DNA from: Parapontixanthobacter sp963736595
GTDB taxonomy: Bacteria; Pseudomonadota; Alphaproteobacteria; Sphingomonadales; Sphingomonadaceae
NCBI GenBank assembly: GCA_963736595.1
Contig: CAVTPG010000003.1
Coordinates: 1 to 64,000, forward strand
Direction of reading: 5' to 3'
Length of the DNA: 64,000 nucleotides
Below are positions 27,746 through 36,656 of the stretch, piece after piece. Made by a program: the position numbers and the translations under genes. Position 1 is the first letter of the stretch. Each line of letters begins with the position of its first letter. The notes below the pieces were generated by a model. It did no database searches, was not told the origin of the DNA, and saw only the letters and a program-made list of their open reading frames with translations.

Positions 27746-28893
27746 TCCGCTGCGACTGCGTGAGGATCGAACGCCGTGCTGGTTCCGGCCTCGATTTCGG
27801 CAGCCTTAGCTTCCACCAAGCCGACAATGTGATCGAGCATATCATTGCTCTGCACATGGTGATCGGTCACGCCCGACAGATAGACCATGTGCTTGCCATT
27901 GCCGCCGCCGGTGATGCCGATATCGGTTTCGCGCGCTTCACCGGGGCCGTTCACGACACAGCCGAGTACCGAGAGCGACAGCGGTGTTTTGATGTGCTGC
28001 AACCGTTCTTCCAAAGCCTGAACCGTGCGGATCACGTCGAAGCCCTGCCGCGCGCAGGATGGGCAGGAAACGACCCGAACGCCGCGTGTGCGCAGACCCA
28101 GAGCTTTCAGAATTTCAAAACCGACGCGCACTTCCTCTTCGGGTTCGGCGGACAGGCTGACGCGGATCGTGTCACCGATCCCGGCCCATAACAGCGAGCC
28201 AAGTCCAATGGAGGATTTGACCGTGCCACCGATCAGGCCGCCTGCTTCGGTAATGCCAAGATGCAGCGGGCAATCCACCGCCTCGGCCAGCCCGTGATAA
28301 GCAGCAACGGCAAGGAACACGTCGGAGGCTTTCACCGCCACCTTGTATTCGTGAAAATCGTGATCCTGCAGCAGCTTGATATGGTCGAGCGCGGATTCGA
28401 TCAGCGCTTCGGGACACGGCTCGCCATATTTTTCGAGCAGGTCTTTTTCCAGGCTTCCGGCGTTCACACCGATGCGGATTGCACAGCCATTGGCTTTGGC
28501 GGCGCGGACGACTTCGGCCACCCGCTCGCTCGATCCGATATTGCCGGGATTGATGCGCAGGCAAGCAGCACCCGCATCGGCGGCTTCCAGTGCGCGTTTG
28601 TAATGAAAGTGGATGTCGGCAACCAGCGGCACCTGAGCGGCGCGGGCGATCTGCTTGAACGCGGCGGTGCTGTCAGTATCGGGGCAGGATACGCGGATGA
28701 TGTCCGCGCCTGCTTCCTCGCACCGGCGGATCTGGTCGATCGTCGCTTTGGCATCCGACGTCAGCGTGTTCGTCATCGTTTGCACGGTAATCGGCGCATC
28801 GCCGCCCACCGGCGTCTGGCCAACCATGATTTGACGGGATTGACGGCGCTCGATCGTGCGCCAGGGGCGAAGTTCGTTCATGTTAAGCGGCAA
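27742..28893 (-). CDS. ispG: 4-hydroxy-3-methylbut-2-enyl diphosphate synthase (flavodoxin), IspG
   Basis: Penultimate-stage enzyme of the MEP isoprenoid pathway; converts MEcPP to HMBPP with a [4Fe-4S] cluster; 383 residues. Cluster ligands are in VSCPSCARQGFDV and LGCVVNGPGEA, and the TIM-barrel part has PITVQTMTNTLT and ADIHFHYKRAL. Its stop overlaps the likely start of the thioredoxin-like gene, suggesting an operon continuing to the HDAC-like gene. Confidence 0.96.
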   Translation of the reverse strand: MPLNMNELRPWRTIERRQSRQIMVGQTPVGGDAPITVQTMTNTLTSDAKATIDQIRRCEEAGADIIRVSCPDTDSTAAFKQIARAAQVPLVADIHFHYKRALEAADAGAACLRINPGNIGSSERVAEVVRAAKANGCAIRIGVNAGSLEKDLLEKYGEPCPEALIESALDHIKLLQDHDFHEYKVAVKASDVFLAVAAYHGLAEAVDCPLHLGITEAGGLIGGTVKSSIGLGSLLWAGIGDTIRVSLSAEPEEEVRVGFEILKALGLRTRGVRVVSCPSCARQGFDVIRTVQALEERLQHIKTPLSLSVLGCVVNGPGEARETDIGITGGGNGKHMVYLSGVTDHHVQSNDMLDHIVGLVEAKAAEIEAGTSTAFDPHAVAAE

Positions 28894-29069
28894 TTCCTAC
28901 TGGATGGAACACATGGAACCCGGGTTTGAAAGCCAATTTCCGGCCAATTTTTGACGGCCCATTAGCGTGTCGTGCAGCTGCCATATGACAGCAATGTTGC
29001 GGATTTGCGAACAATCTGGCCATAACGGCTCTATTAGCAGCGTTGCGTCATGTAGGGAACCGGGCGATA

Positions 29070-30128
29070 ATGAGCGATGAACACAGCTTAGCGGAGCGGG
29101 CGGGACCCGGCACGCCAGCGCATCTTGACACGACAGCCACTGATGCGACCGAAGGTACCGATCCGCTGATTTTCGGGCGAGTGCTGGACGGAAAAGGCGG
29201 CGCGCGGCAGATCACCCGCAGCGAGGTGGATGCCTGGCAACCGGCCGTTCCTGGCGAAGTTTTGTGGCTGCATCTGCGCCGTCATGCGCCCGAAGTGCAA
29301 CCGTGGCTGATCGAGGATCTCGGCATACCGGCAATCACGGCGGCCTTGCTGGTGTCCGATGCGACACGCCCGCGCGCTTTTTGCGAGGATAAGGCGCTGG
29401 TCGCGACCATGCGCGGTATCAATTTCAACCCCAATGCCGAGCCTGAAGATATGATCTCGCTGCAATTGTGGTGCGATGGCACGCGGCTGATTACGCTGCG
29501 CAAGGCTCCGATGCAAACTCCGCGCGATGTGCGGGCGCTGCTTGATAAAGGCATTGGTCCTACTGATGCGGCTGGGGCGATTGCGCAGATCGTGGAACAG
29601 TTGGTGATGCGGATGAACCAGACCATCGTCGATATGAACGACAAGATTGACGAGCTGGAAGAAACCGATCCCGACGACCATGCCGATGAAATGCTCACCC
29701 GGATCTCGGCCATCCGTCGCAATTGTCTTGCATTGCAGCGGCATATGGCGCCGCAACACGAGGCGCTGGAGCAGATCGTCCGCGATGCGCCCGTCTGGTT
29801 CGAGGATCATGATCGCCGAGAGATCGCGGAAAGTATCGCCCGCCTGCGACGTTATCTCGACGATATCGATATCAGCAAGGAAAGCGCGCTGGTCATTCAG
29901 GACGATCTGCGGGCGCGCAGCCTCGCATCGAGCGAACACGCGACCTATATGCTGACCATCGTGGCGGGCATCTTCCTGCCGCTATCGTTTTTGACGGGGC
30001 TGTTGGGTATCAATGTCGGCGGGATGCCGGGCGTGGATAATCCGTGGGCGTTCTGGGAAGTCGCGGCGTTATGCACGGCGATCCTGGTGGTGTTGTTGCT
30101 GATCTTCAAAAAGCTGAAATGGCTGTGA
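29070..30128 (+). CDS. CorA/ZntB family divalent-metal transporter
   Basis: Membrane transporter of 352 residues with a large cytoplasmic N-terminal domain and two C-terminal helices. The loop between the helices reads GINVGGMPGV. CorA magnesium channels have GMN, while GIN with a following Gly-Gly is typical of ZntB zinc transporters, so ZntB is favoured. The start at ATG 29070 (MSDEHSL) was chosen over 29043. It is divergent from ispG. Confidence 0.85.
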   Translation: MSDEHSLAERAGPGTPAHLDTTATDATEGTDPLIFGRVLDGKGGARQITRSEVDAWQPAVPGEVLWLHLRRHAPEVQPWLIEDLGIPAITAALLVSDATRPRAFCEDKALVATMRGINFNPNAEPEDMISLQLWCDGTRLITLRKAPMQTPRDVRALLDKGIGPTDAAGAIAQIVEQLVMRMNQTIVDMNDKIDELEETDPDDHADEMLTRISAIRRNCLALQRHMAPQHEALEQIVRDAPVWFEDHDRREIAESIARLRRYLDDIDISKESALVIQDDLRARSLASSEHATYMLTIVAGIFLPLSFLTGLLGINVGGMPGVDNPWAFWEVAALCTAILVVLLLIFKKLKWL

Positions 30129-30177
30129 TCGCAAAGTTACGCGGCGCGGCGCGCTGCGATGGCGTGACGCCCGCTTG

Positions 30178-31143
30178 TCAGTAAGCGAAGCGCTCGCCAA
30201 CCATCTCCTCCGACATTGCCCATAGCTGCTCCGCCTTGTCGGGATCGAGGGCATAGGAGCGCACGCCGCTGGTCCGGCTGACATCGTCCACTTCGGCAAT
30301 GCCACAATCTTCAAGATACACGCCGCCCTTATCCGCCAGTTCGGCAGCCGTCGCCGCATAGCAAGTGGTGGCCGCGCCTTGTGGAATGGTTTTTAAGCCT
30401 TCGTTTGGTTTGCCGTCCGCCTTTGCCGATGCGGCGATGCTGGCCATCAGATCGGTAACATCAGCCTCGCTCAGATGGCGGCCAAGATTGGTTATAATCC
30501 CGCCGGGATGCACCGAATAGGCGTGAATGCCTTTACCCGCGAGGCGATGCTCAAGGCCTACCGTGAACAGCGCATTGGCAGTCTTGGACTGACCGTAAGA
30601 CACCCATTTGTCATAATCGCGCCGCTCAAAATTCGGATCGTCGAAATCCATTGGCGTGATGTGATGGCCGCGGCTCGACAGATTGACGATGCGCGGGTTT
30701 TCGCCTCGTTCGATCAATGGCATCAGCAGATTGGTGAGCAGGAAGTGACCGACATGGTTGGTGCCAAATTGCCGTTCAAATCCGTCGACGGTATGTCCGA
30801 ACGGACACGTCATCACGCCCGCATTGTTGATCAGCAGATCGATCTTTTCAAACCGCCTATTGGCTTCGGCCGCACACGCCCGCACGGCCTCCAGCGAAGC
30901 CAGATCACACACGATGGTATCGACCGTTCCGCCGGTTTCCTGTGTCAGCTCACGGCTGACCTCGGACAGTTTATCGGCATCGCGGCCGGCCATGATGATA
31001 TGCGCGCCCTTGGCCGCCATCGCGCGCGCGGTTTCCCGCCCCAGACCTGAATAGCCGCCGGTGATGAACACTGTTTTGCCGCTAAGATCATGGCCTTCCA
31101 GCACTTCATCGCTGGTGGTTGCAAATCCGAAATCGTTCATCAT
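30178..31143 (-). CDS. Short-chain dehydrogenase/reductase
   Basis: SDR oxidoreductase of 321 residues, close to the retinol-dehydrogenase/protochlorophyllide-reductase-like group. The cofactor motif is TGGYSGLGRE, the structural motif NNAGVM, and the catalytic Tyr/Lys are in YGQSKTANALF. The extended C-terminus is typical of this group. The substrate is unknown. A strong AAGGGG ribosome site precedes ATG 31143. The GNAT gene lies eight bases upstream on the same strand. Confidence 0.87.
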   Translation of the reverse strand: MMNDFGFATTSDEVLEGHDLSGKTVFITGGYSGLGRETARAMAAKGAHIIMAGRDADKLSEVSRELTQETGGTVDTIVCDLASLEAVRACAAEANRRFEKIDLLINNAGVMTCPFGHTVDGFERQFGTNHVGHFLLTNLLMPLIERGENPRIVNLSSRGHHITPMDFDDPNFERRDYDKWVSYGQSKTANALFTVGLEHRLAGKGIHAYSVHPGGIITNLGRHLSEADVTDLMASIAASAKADGKPNEGLKTIPQGAATTCYAATAAELADKGGVYLEDCGIAEVDDVSRTSGVRSYALDPDKAEQLWAMSEEMVGERFAY

Positions 31144-31151
31144 ACTTCCCC

Positions 31152-31670
31152 TTAATCCAGTCGTAATTCGTACAGGAATTCATCGTCGCGGTGGTCGCCA
31201 ACATAGAAGTCGATATCGGCGATCTTGGCAAAGCCGTAGCGTGCATAGAAGCGCTGAGCGCCGGGATTCTGGCTCCACACCGAAAGCTGGATTGCATCAT
31301 GGCCGATTGTGCGCGCTTCGCCAATCGCCCAGTCCATCAGCGCTGCGCCGACGCCTTGGCCCGTGCGGGAAGGGTCGGTGTAAAGTTGTCCTAAAGCGAT
31401 CGGATTTTGCGCATCGGAATGCTCGGCATACCAACTTGGGCTGCGCAATTTTACAAAGCCGATTAGGTGTTGGCCATCCCAAGCGAGGCGGTGGATGCAG
31501 CGTTCATCGGCTATCTCCTCACGCACGGCCTGATCGGAATAGACTTCGTCCAGAAATGCGGCGAGATCGCCCGGTTTATATTCGTGACCGAAGGCGGCGA
31601 CGAAGCTGTCGCGGCCTAGCGCGGCCAGAGCGGAGGCATCCTCTAACGAAGCGGGGCGCAGGATCATCAT
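31152..31670 (-). CDS. GNAT family N-acetyltransferase
   Basis: Acetyltransferase of 172 residues. The acetyl-CoA loop is LYTDPSRTGQGVGAALMDWA, followed by IQLSVWSQNPGAQRFYARYGF, the classical GNAT motif A/B arrangement. The acceptor is unknown. It is eight bases before the SDR gene and probably co-transcribed with it. Confidence 0.88.
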   Translation of the reverse strand: MMILRPASLEDASALAALGRDSFVAAFGHEYKPGDLAAFLDEVYSDQAVREEIADERCIHRLAWDGQHLIGFVKLRSPSWYAEHSDAQNPIALGQLYTDPSRTGQGVGAALMDWAIGEARTIGHDAIQLSVWSQNPGAQRFYARYGFAKIADIDFYVGDHRDDEFLYELRLD

Positions 31671-31708
31671 CCCGCGCCCCTATCGTGTTCAAAACGAATT
31701 TTGAAGGT

Positions 31709-32995
31709 TTATGCGCCCGGCGGCAAAGGCTTGTTGCTCTTTGGTGCCGCAGCTTTCGGTGTCGCCGGTTTCACGGCTGGCTTTGCTGCCGTACCCGATG
31801 TCGATGTGGCCGGCTTGCGCAAAGCGCCGCTGCTGGCTGCATCATCCATCTGCTGCAGTTTCTTGCCTGCCCAGTCGCGTCCGCCAAGGCCGAAAGCCAA
31901 GGATGCTGCAACTGCTGCACCGATCATCAGCGCGCTGAAGGCCGTTTGCACGATCTCTTCGCCGACGCCCATGAACTGAAGGCCCATGAAAGTGAACAGG
32001 ACGATTGTCGCCCAGCGCACGATAGTGCCCGCTGTGGTCGTCTCATCCGATCCGCCGATCAGATTGGCAAGGATATTGGCGATGAAGAAACCGATGGCGA
32101 TGACGACCGCTCCGAATACGACTTGTCCGCCGAGTTCGAGAACTTCATTGAGCAGCATCGTCAATTCGGGGAAGCCCAGCATACGGGTCGCGGCAATCGC
32201 AGCGAACAGCATGATGGCGATCTGTGCCACACGGGCGAAGATCGACGAAGCCCGCGTTTCGGTTGCGACAATTCCGCTATCCGACAGCGCGCGATCGACG
32301 CCCAGACCCGGCAATACTTCTTTCAGGATCACAACGATGAAGCGGCTGATGAGATAACCGATGCCGAGAATGACAGCGGCTCCGATAATGTTCGGAATAG
32401 CGGCAAAGATCATTTGCAGCATATTGCTGGCCGGTTCACTGATTGATGCGATGTTCAGCACATCAAGCGCGGCAATGGCTACCATGATGACAATGATCGC
32501 ATAGGCAATCGTGCCGATCGTTTTGGACAAGTGAGAATTTCCGGTCGCTTCGGACACGCCGCCGCGATTGACCCATTTGTCGAAATCGACCGTTTGCAAA
32601 GCCGTCACGATTAACTCGCGGGCGATCTTGGCAACCATCAGGCCAATGAAGAAAATGAGGCCCGCACCCACCAGATTGGGGATGAAGTCCACGACATTGT
32701 CGAGCAGATTGTCGATTGGACCGGCAACTGCCCCAAGGCCGAGAACCTGCAAAAGAATGATAAGCCCGAACAGCCAGATCAGCAGCGATACGATCTTGCC
32801 AAGCGATGCGCCGAGCGTCGATCCATCACCTGTATGATGGCGAAAGAAGGCCACATTATCGACCAGTTTGGCAAAAGCCCATTTGGCTGCCCGCGCGAGC
32901 AGCCAGGTGATAATGACGATGCCGACGGCATAGAGCGCCTTTTCGGCAAGGTTCGCCGCCAGATCGGGATCGAACCGGTAATTTCCAATTTGCAT
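31709..32995 (-). CDS. Mechanosensitive ion channel family protein with repeated TM helices
   Basis: Inner-membrane protein of 428 residues with about eight to ten hydrophobic segments and several repeats of the conserved-TM-helix type (for example IPNLVGAGLIFFIGLMVAKIA and IPNIIGAAVILGIGYLISR). This arrangement is like the CmpX proteins, relatives of MscS small-conductance channels. The C-terminus is a Lys/Pro/Ala-rich tail (about 395-428). The role is probably membrane-tension or osmotic response. It is divergent from the isoaspartyl peptidase gene. Confidence 0.8.
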   Translation of the reverse strand: MQIGNYRFDPDLAANLAEKALYAVGIVIITWLLARAAKWAFAKLVDNVAFFRHHTGDGSTLGASLGKIVSLLIWLFGLIILLQVLGLGAVAGPIDNLLDNVVDFIPNLVGAGLIFFIGLMVAKIARELIVTALQTVDFDKWVNRGGVSEATGNSHLSKTIGTIAYAIIVIMVAIAALDVLNIASISEPASNMLQMIFAAIPNIIGAAVILGIGYLISRFIVVILKEVLPGLGVDRALSDSGIVATETRASSIFARVAQIAIMLFAAIAATRMLGFPELTMLLNEVLELGGQVVFGAVVIAIGFFIANILANLIGGSDETTTAGTIVRWATIVLFTFMGLQFMGVGEEIVQTAFSALMIGAAVAASLAFGLGGRDWAGKKLQQMDDAASSGALRKPATSTSGTAAKPAVKPATPKAAAPKSNKPLPPGA

Positions 32996-33090
32996 GATAG
33001 TTTTGGCCCCACTTTATGTAATGATGGGATTGGCAGTAACACAAGTTAGTGCGCCTGTGCAAAGACGCATCGGGAATAAGCGAGGATTGT

Positions 33091-34092
33091 ATGCTGAAAA
33101 GATGGTTGATTTTGCTTTCGTGCATTTCTTTTGGCGTTCCGCTGTCCGCCCACGAACCGTCCGATACGGGCGAGGGGCGCTGGTCGCTCGCCATTCACGG
33201 CGGAGCGGGCACGATCCTGCGCGAGAATATGACCGATGCGCAGGAAGCAGACTACGAAGCGGCTTTGGGACAGGCGCTTGATGCAGGCTCGAGCGTACTG
33301 GCAGAGGGCGGCACGGCGATGGATGCAGTCGAAGCGGTCATCACGCTGTTGGAGGATGATCCGAAATTTAACGCCGGGCGGGGCGCGGTGTACACTTGGG
33401 ACGGGACGAACGAGCTGGATGCGGCAGTCATGGATGGCCGGACGCGGCAAGCGGGCGCTGTTACCGGTGTGAAGCGGATCAAGAACCCGATCCTGCTGGC
33501 GCGGGCCGTGATGGCGGACGGGCGGCACGTCTTTTTGAGCGGCGAAGGAGCGGAAACTTTTGCAGCGGATCGCGAAATCGAAACGGCATCGCCTGAATGG
33601 TTCGAGACCGATGCGCGAAGAAACTCGCTGGAGCGAATGAAAGCGCGCCAGCTTTCCGCGCTGGATGTCGATTACAAATACGGCACGGTTGGCGCGGTGG
33701 CGCTGGACCAGTCGGGCAATCTGGCGGCGGGCACATCGACCGGCGGGCTGACCGGAAAACGCTGGGGCCGGATCGGCGATGCACCGATGATCGGAGCGGG
33801 CACTTATGCCGACAATCGCTCCTGCGCTGTCTCGGCCACGGGGGCGGGCGAGTATTTCATCCGGGTCGGCGTTGCGCATGAAATCTGCGCGCGGTTGCGT
33901 CTGACCGGCGTTTCGCCGCAACAGATCAGCGACGATGTGATGGCGGACGTAAAGCTGCTGGGCGGCGATGGCGGGGTGATCCTAGTGACGCCATCGGGCG
34001 AAGCGGTGTTCAGCTTCAACACACCGGGAATGTATCGCGGACGGGTAACCAGCGAGGGGATGCGCGAAGTCGCGATTTTCGCGGAAGAATAA
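33091..34092 (+). CDS. Exported isoaspartyl peptidase/L-asparaginase (Ntn hydrolase)
   Basis: Plant-type asparaginase family, 333 residues, hydrolyses isoaspartyl dipeptides and asparagine. It matures by self-cleavage before the Thr in KYGTVGAVA, which becomes the nucleophile. The N-terminal LAIHGGAGTI and FNAGRGAVYTWDG motifs and TSTGGLTGKRWGRIGD substrate segment are clear. ATG 33091 after CGAGGA gives a signal peptide (about 1-20), so the enzyme is predicted to be periplasmic. An upstream in-frame start at 33049 would spoil that signal. Confidence 0.9.
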   Translation: MLKRWLILLSCISFGVPLSAHEPSDTGEGRWSLAIHGGAGTILRENMTDAQEADYEAALGQALDAGSSVLAEGGTAMDAVEAVITLLEDDPKFNAGRGAVYTWDGTNELDAAVMDGRTRQAGAVTGVKRIKNPILLARAVMADGRHVFLSGEGAETFAADREIETASPEWFETDARRNSLERMKARQLSALDVDYKYGTVGAVALDQSGNLAAGTSTGGLTGKRWGRIGDAPMIGAGTYADNRSCAVSATGAGEYFIRVGVAHEICARLRLTGVSPQQISDDVMADVKLLGGDGGVILVTPSGEAVFSFNTPGMYRGRVTSEGMREVAIFAEE

Positions 34093-34116
34093 CCGCGCGC
34101 CGCTGCGTTTGCGCGC

Positions 34117-35022
34117 TCAGTCTGCGCTGATCCCGCGCCGCATCGCCTGCTCGTAACTGCCTAAGATACGCACTTCCTTGCTGTGGAAGGCCAGTTCTTC
34201 CAGCGCACGGTCCACCGCCGGATCACCCGGCGCGCCGACGATATCGGCATAGAACATCGATGCCTCGAAGCTGGCGCCTTTCTGATAGGATTCCAGCTTC
34301 GTCATATTCACGCCATTGGTCGCAAAGCCGCCCATCGCCTTGTATAAAGCGGCGGGGATATTCTTCACTTCGAAGATGAAGGTGGTCATCGCTTGAGTAT
34401 CGCTCAGGCTCGCTGGCTCACGCGCTTCCTTGGCCAGCACGACAAAACGCGTGGTGTTGTTCGCCGCATCTTCCACATTGTTATCGACGATCTGCAAGCC
34501 ATAGAGGTCAGCTGCGACCGCAGGCGCAATCGCGCACAGAGTTGGATTGCCGCTCTCGGCGACGAAGGCCGCCGCGCCTGCCGTATCCGCATGGCTTAGC
34601 GGGACGATGTCGCGCGCCCGCAGATATTCGCGCGACTGGCCCAGCGCTTGCGGATGGCTGTAAGCGACTTCGAACGGCCCCTGCGACAAGCCCATCAGCG
34701 CGTGGCGGATTGGCATGAAATGTTCAGCGACAATCGACAGCCCGCTTTCCGGCAGCAGAAAATGGATATCGGCCACGCGCCCGTTCTGAGAATTTTCGAT
34801 CGGAATAATAGCAGAGCTTGCCCGCCCGTCCTTCACCGCTTCCAGCGCATCGGCGAACCCAAAACACGGTAAAGGCAGCGCTTCGGGCGCAAATTGCGTC
34901 GCCGCTGCGTGAGAGTTCGCACCGGGGCATCCCTGAAACGCAATCGCCTGCTCCGGCGCGGCTTGTGCGCTGACACGCATCTGTTCGACCAGCTTGCGGG
35001 CGGGGGCGGGGAAACTGTCCAT
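34117..35022 (-). CDS. pheA: Prephenate dehydratase
   Basis: Converts prephenate to phenylpyruvate for phenylalanine synthesis; monofunctional, 301 residues. The catalytic domain contains AFQGCPGANSHAAA, IPIENSQNGRV and the conserved TRF motif in NTTRFVVLAKE. A C-terminal ACT domain (about 205-290) begins TTFIFEVKNIPAALYKA and is expected to bind phenylalanine; its ESRP motif reads ESYQ here. The start is at ATG 35022. It is divergent from the cytochrome c gene, an arrangement common in alphaproteobacteria. Confidence 0.94.
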   Translation of the reverse strand: MDSFPAPARKLVEQMRVSAQAAPEQAIAFQGCPGANSHAAATQFAPEALPLPCFGFADALEAVKDGRASSAIIPIENSQNGRVADIHFLLPESGLSIVAEHFMPIRHALMGLSQGPFEVAYSHPQALGQSREYLRARDIVPLSHADTAGAAAFVAESGNPTLCAIAPAVAADLYGLQIVDNNVEDAANNTTRFVVLAKEAREPASLSDTQAMTTFIFEVKNIPAALYKAMGGFATNGVNMTKLESYQKGASFEASMFYADIVGAPGDPAVDRALEELAFHSKEVRILGSYEQAMRRGISAD

Positions 35023-35229
35023 ATCGCGCCAGCGTGTAAGGACGCATCCGCCGCGAGGAAAGGGCAAATTGCACAGGCTGCGGCAGCTTATGCATTCTTC
35101 ACAACTTATGTGTGCCTGTCAGCCCTTGCGAAACCGCGTGTGCGAGATTAGAGCGGCGCACATATGCGGGCCTGGCCCGGCTGATATAAGACACAAAACC
35201 CAAGCGCCTTGCGGAAAGTTTAAGAACCT

Positions 35230-35919
35230 ATGACCGATCGCATGAATACAATCTTTGGCTGGATCCTGTTTGCAGGCATCGTGGCGCTGGGCCTCTCGAT
35301 CGGGTCGGGCATCTATTTCCATGCCGACGACCCCGAACGTCCTGAAACGATGGCTTACGCGGTCGAAGTCGCGGAAGAAGGTGGCAGCGGGCCGGTTATT
35401 CCGATTGCCAATTTCCTGGCTGAAGGCGATGCGGCAGCGGGCGAAAAAGTGTTCGCCAAATGTAGCGCTTGCCACACAGTGAATTCGGGCGGCGCAAATG
35501 GCATCGGCCCCAATCTCTATGCCGTGATGGGCGCGGGAATCGGCAATCATGCGCCCGGTTTTGCCTATAGTTCGGCATTGGTCGATAAGGGCGGTAGCTG
35601 GACTTACGACGATATGAATGCGTGGCTGGAAAATCCGAAAGCCTATGCGCCGGGCACGAAGATGAGCTTTGCCGGCCTTGGCAAACCCGAAGATCGCGCA
35701 AACGTCATGCTATATATGCTGGCGAATGGCGGCGGTCCGGCACTTCCGGCCCCTGTCGATATGAGCGCGCTGGAAGGCGATGCGGTCGAAGGTGACGTGG
35801 ATGGCGCAGGCGAAGGTCCGGGCGCTGTCGAAGGTGGCGCAATCGATCCTGTCGAAGCCGCCGGTGCAATGGGCGCGGAACAGCCGGTGCCGAGCGCGAC
35901 AGCCGCCGCCGAAAACTAA
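35230..35919 (+). CDS. Membrane-anchored c-type cytochrome (CycM/c552-like)
   Basis: Class I cytochrome c of 229 residues with an uncleaved N-terminal anchor (about 8-30). Haem attachment is KCSACHTV and the axial Met lies in GTKMSFAGL. Such proteins carry electrons from the bc1 complex to a terminal oxidase. After the haem domain (about 65-170) comes a C-terminal tail of about 60 residues rich in Gly/Ala/Glu/Pro, which is not part of the fold. Confidence 0.9.
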   Translation: MTDRMNTIFGWILFAGIVALGLSIGSGIYFHADDPERPETMAYAVEVAEEGGSGPVIPIANFLAEGDAAAGEKVFAKCSACHTVNSGGANGIGPNLYAVMGAGIGNHAPGFAYSSALVDKGGSWTYDDMNAWLENPKAYAPGTKMSFAGLGKPEDRANVMLYMLANGGGPALPAPVDMSALEGDAVEGDVDGAGEGPGAVEGGAIDPVEAAGAMGAEQPVPSATAAAEN

Positions 35920-35970
35920 GAGGCATTCGCGCCGGATTTTTCCGGTCTTCTTCCAAACGTTAGTCCGCGC

Positions 35971-36636
35971 TTAGTCGCGGCCTTTAAAGCCTTGCGCGAC
36001 CACATACCATTCCGATGAACCCTTGCGGCTGGCGGGCGGCTTGGCGTGTTTCACGCTGGTAAAGTGGCGCTTCAGCAGCTTCAGCAATTCCGTATCGGTC
36101 CCTCCGGCCAGCACTTTGGATACAAACGCGCCGCCTTCCTCCAGCACATCGACGGCGAAGGCCGCAGCAGCCTCGACCAGTCCCATCGTGCGCAAATGAT
36201 CGGTCTGCTTATGACCGACCGTATTGGCTGCCATATCCGACATCACCAAATCGGGCGCGCCGTCCAGCGCCTGCGTCAAAGCATCGGGCGCGGCATCGTC
36301 CATGAAATCCATTTGCAAAATCGTGACGCCTTCGATTGGCTCGGTTTCCAGCAAGTCGATGCCGACGATCCCGGCCTTGGGACGTAGCTTGCGGACGACC
36401 TGCGCCCAGCCACCGGGCGCAATCCCCAAATCAACCACCCGGTTCGCATGGCGCAATAACGTAAACCGCTCGTCCAATCCGGTCAGCTTGTAAGCCGCGC
36501 GGCTGCGATAGCCGTCATCCTTGGCTTGCTTCACATAGGGATCGTTAAGCTGGCGTTGCAGCCAGTTACGCGAGGATTCGGTGCGCTTTTTATTGCTGCG
36601 CACACGGCGGTCAGGGTTTTTACGGGAGCGGTTCAT
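35971..36636 (-). CDS. rlmE: 23S rRNA (uridine-2'-O-)-methyltransferase RlmE (FtsJ)
   Basis: Methylates U2552 of 23S rRNA late in 50S assembly; 221 residues. The N-terminus is very basic. Catalytic K-D-K-E residues are within YRSRAAYKL, the SAM motif VVDLGIAPGGWAQVV, LVMSDMAANTVGHK and FVSKVLAGG. It lies 20 bases after ppx on the same strand, and ppx-rlmE are likely co-transcribed. Confidence 0.94.
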   Translation of the reverse strand: MNRSRKNPDRRVRSNKKRTESSRNWLQRQLNDPYVKQAKDDGYRSRAAYKLTGLDERFTLLRHANRVVDLGIAPGGWAQVVRKLRPKAGIVGIDLLETEPIEGVTILQMDFMDDAAPDALTQALDGAPDLVMSDMAANTVGHKQTDHLRTMGLVEAAAAFAVDVLEEGGAFVSKVLAGGTDTELLKLLKRHFTSVKHAKPPASRKGSSEWYVVAQGFKGRD

Positions 36637-36656
36637 AATGTGTGGGCGCTGAGTTA

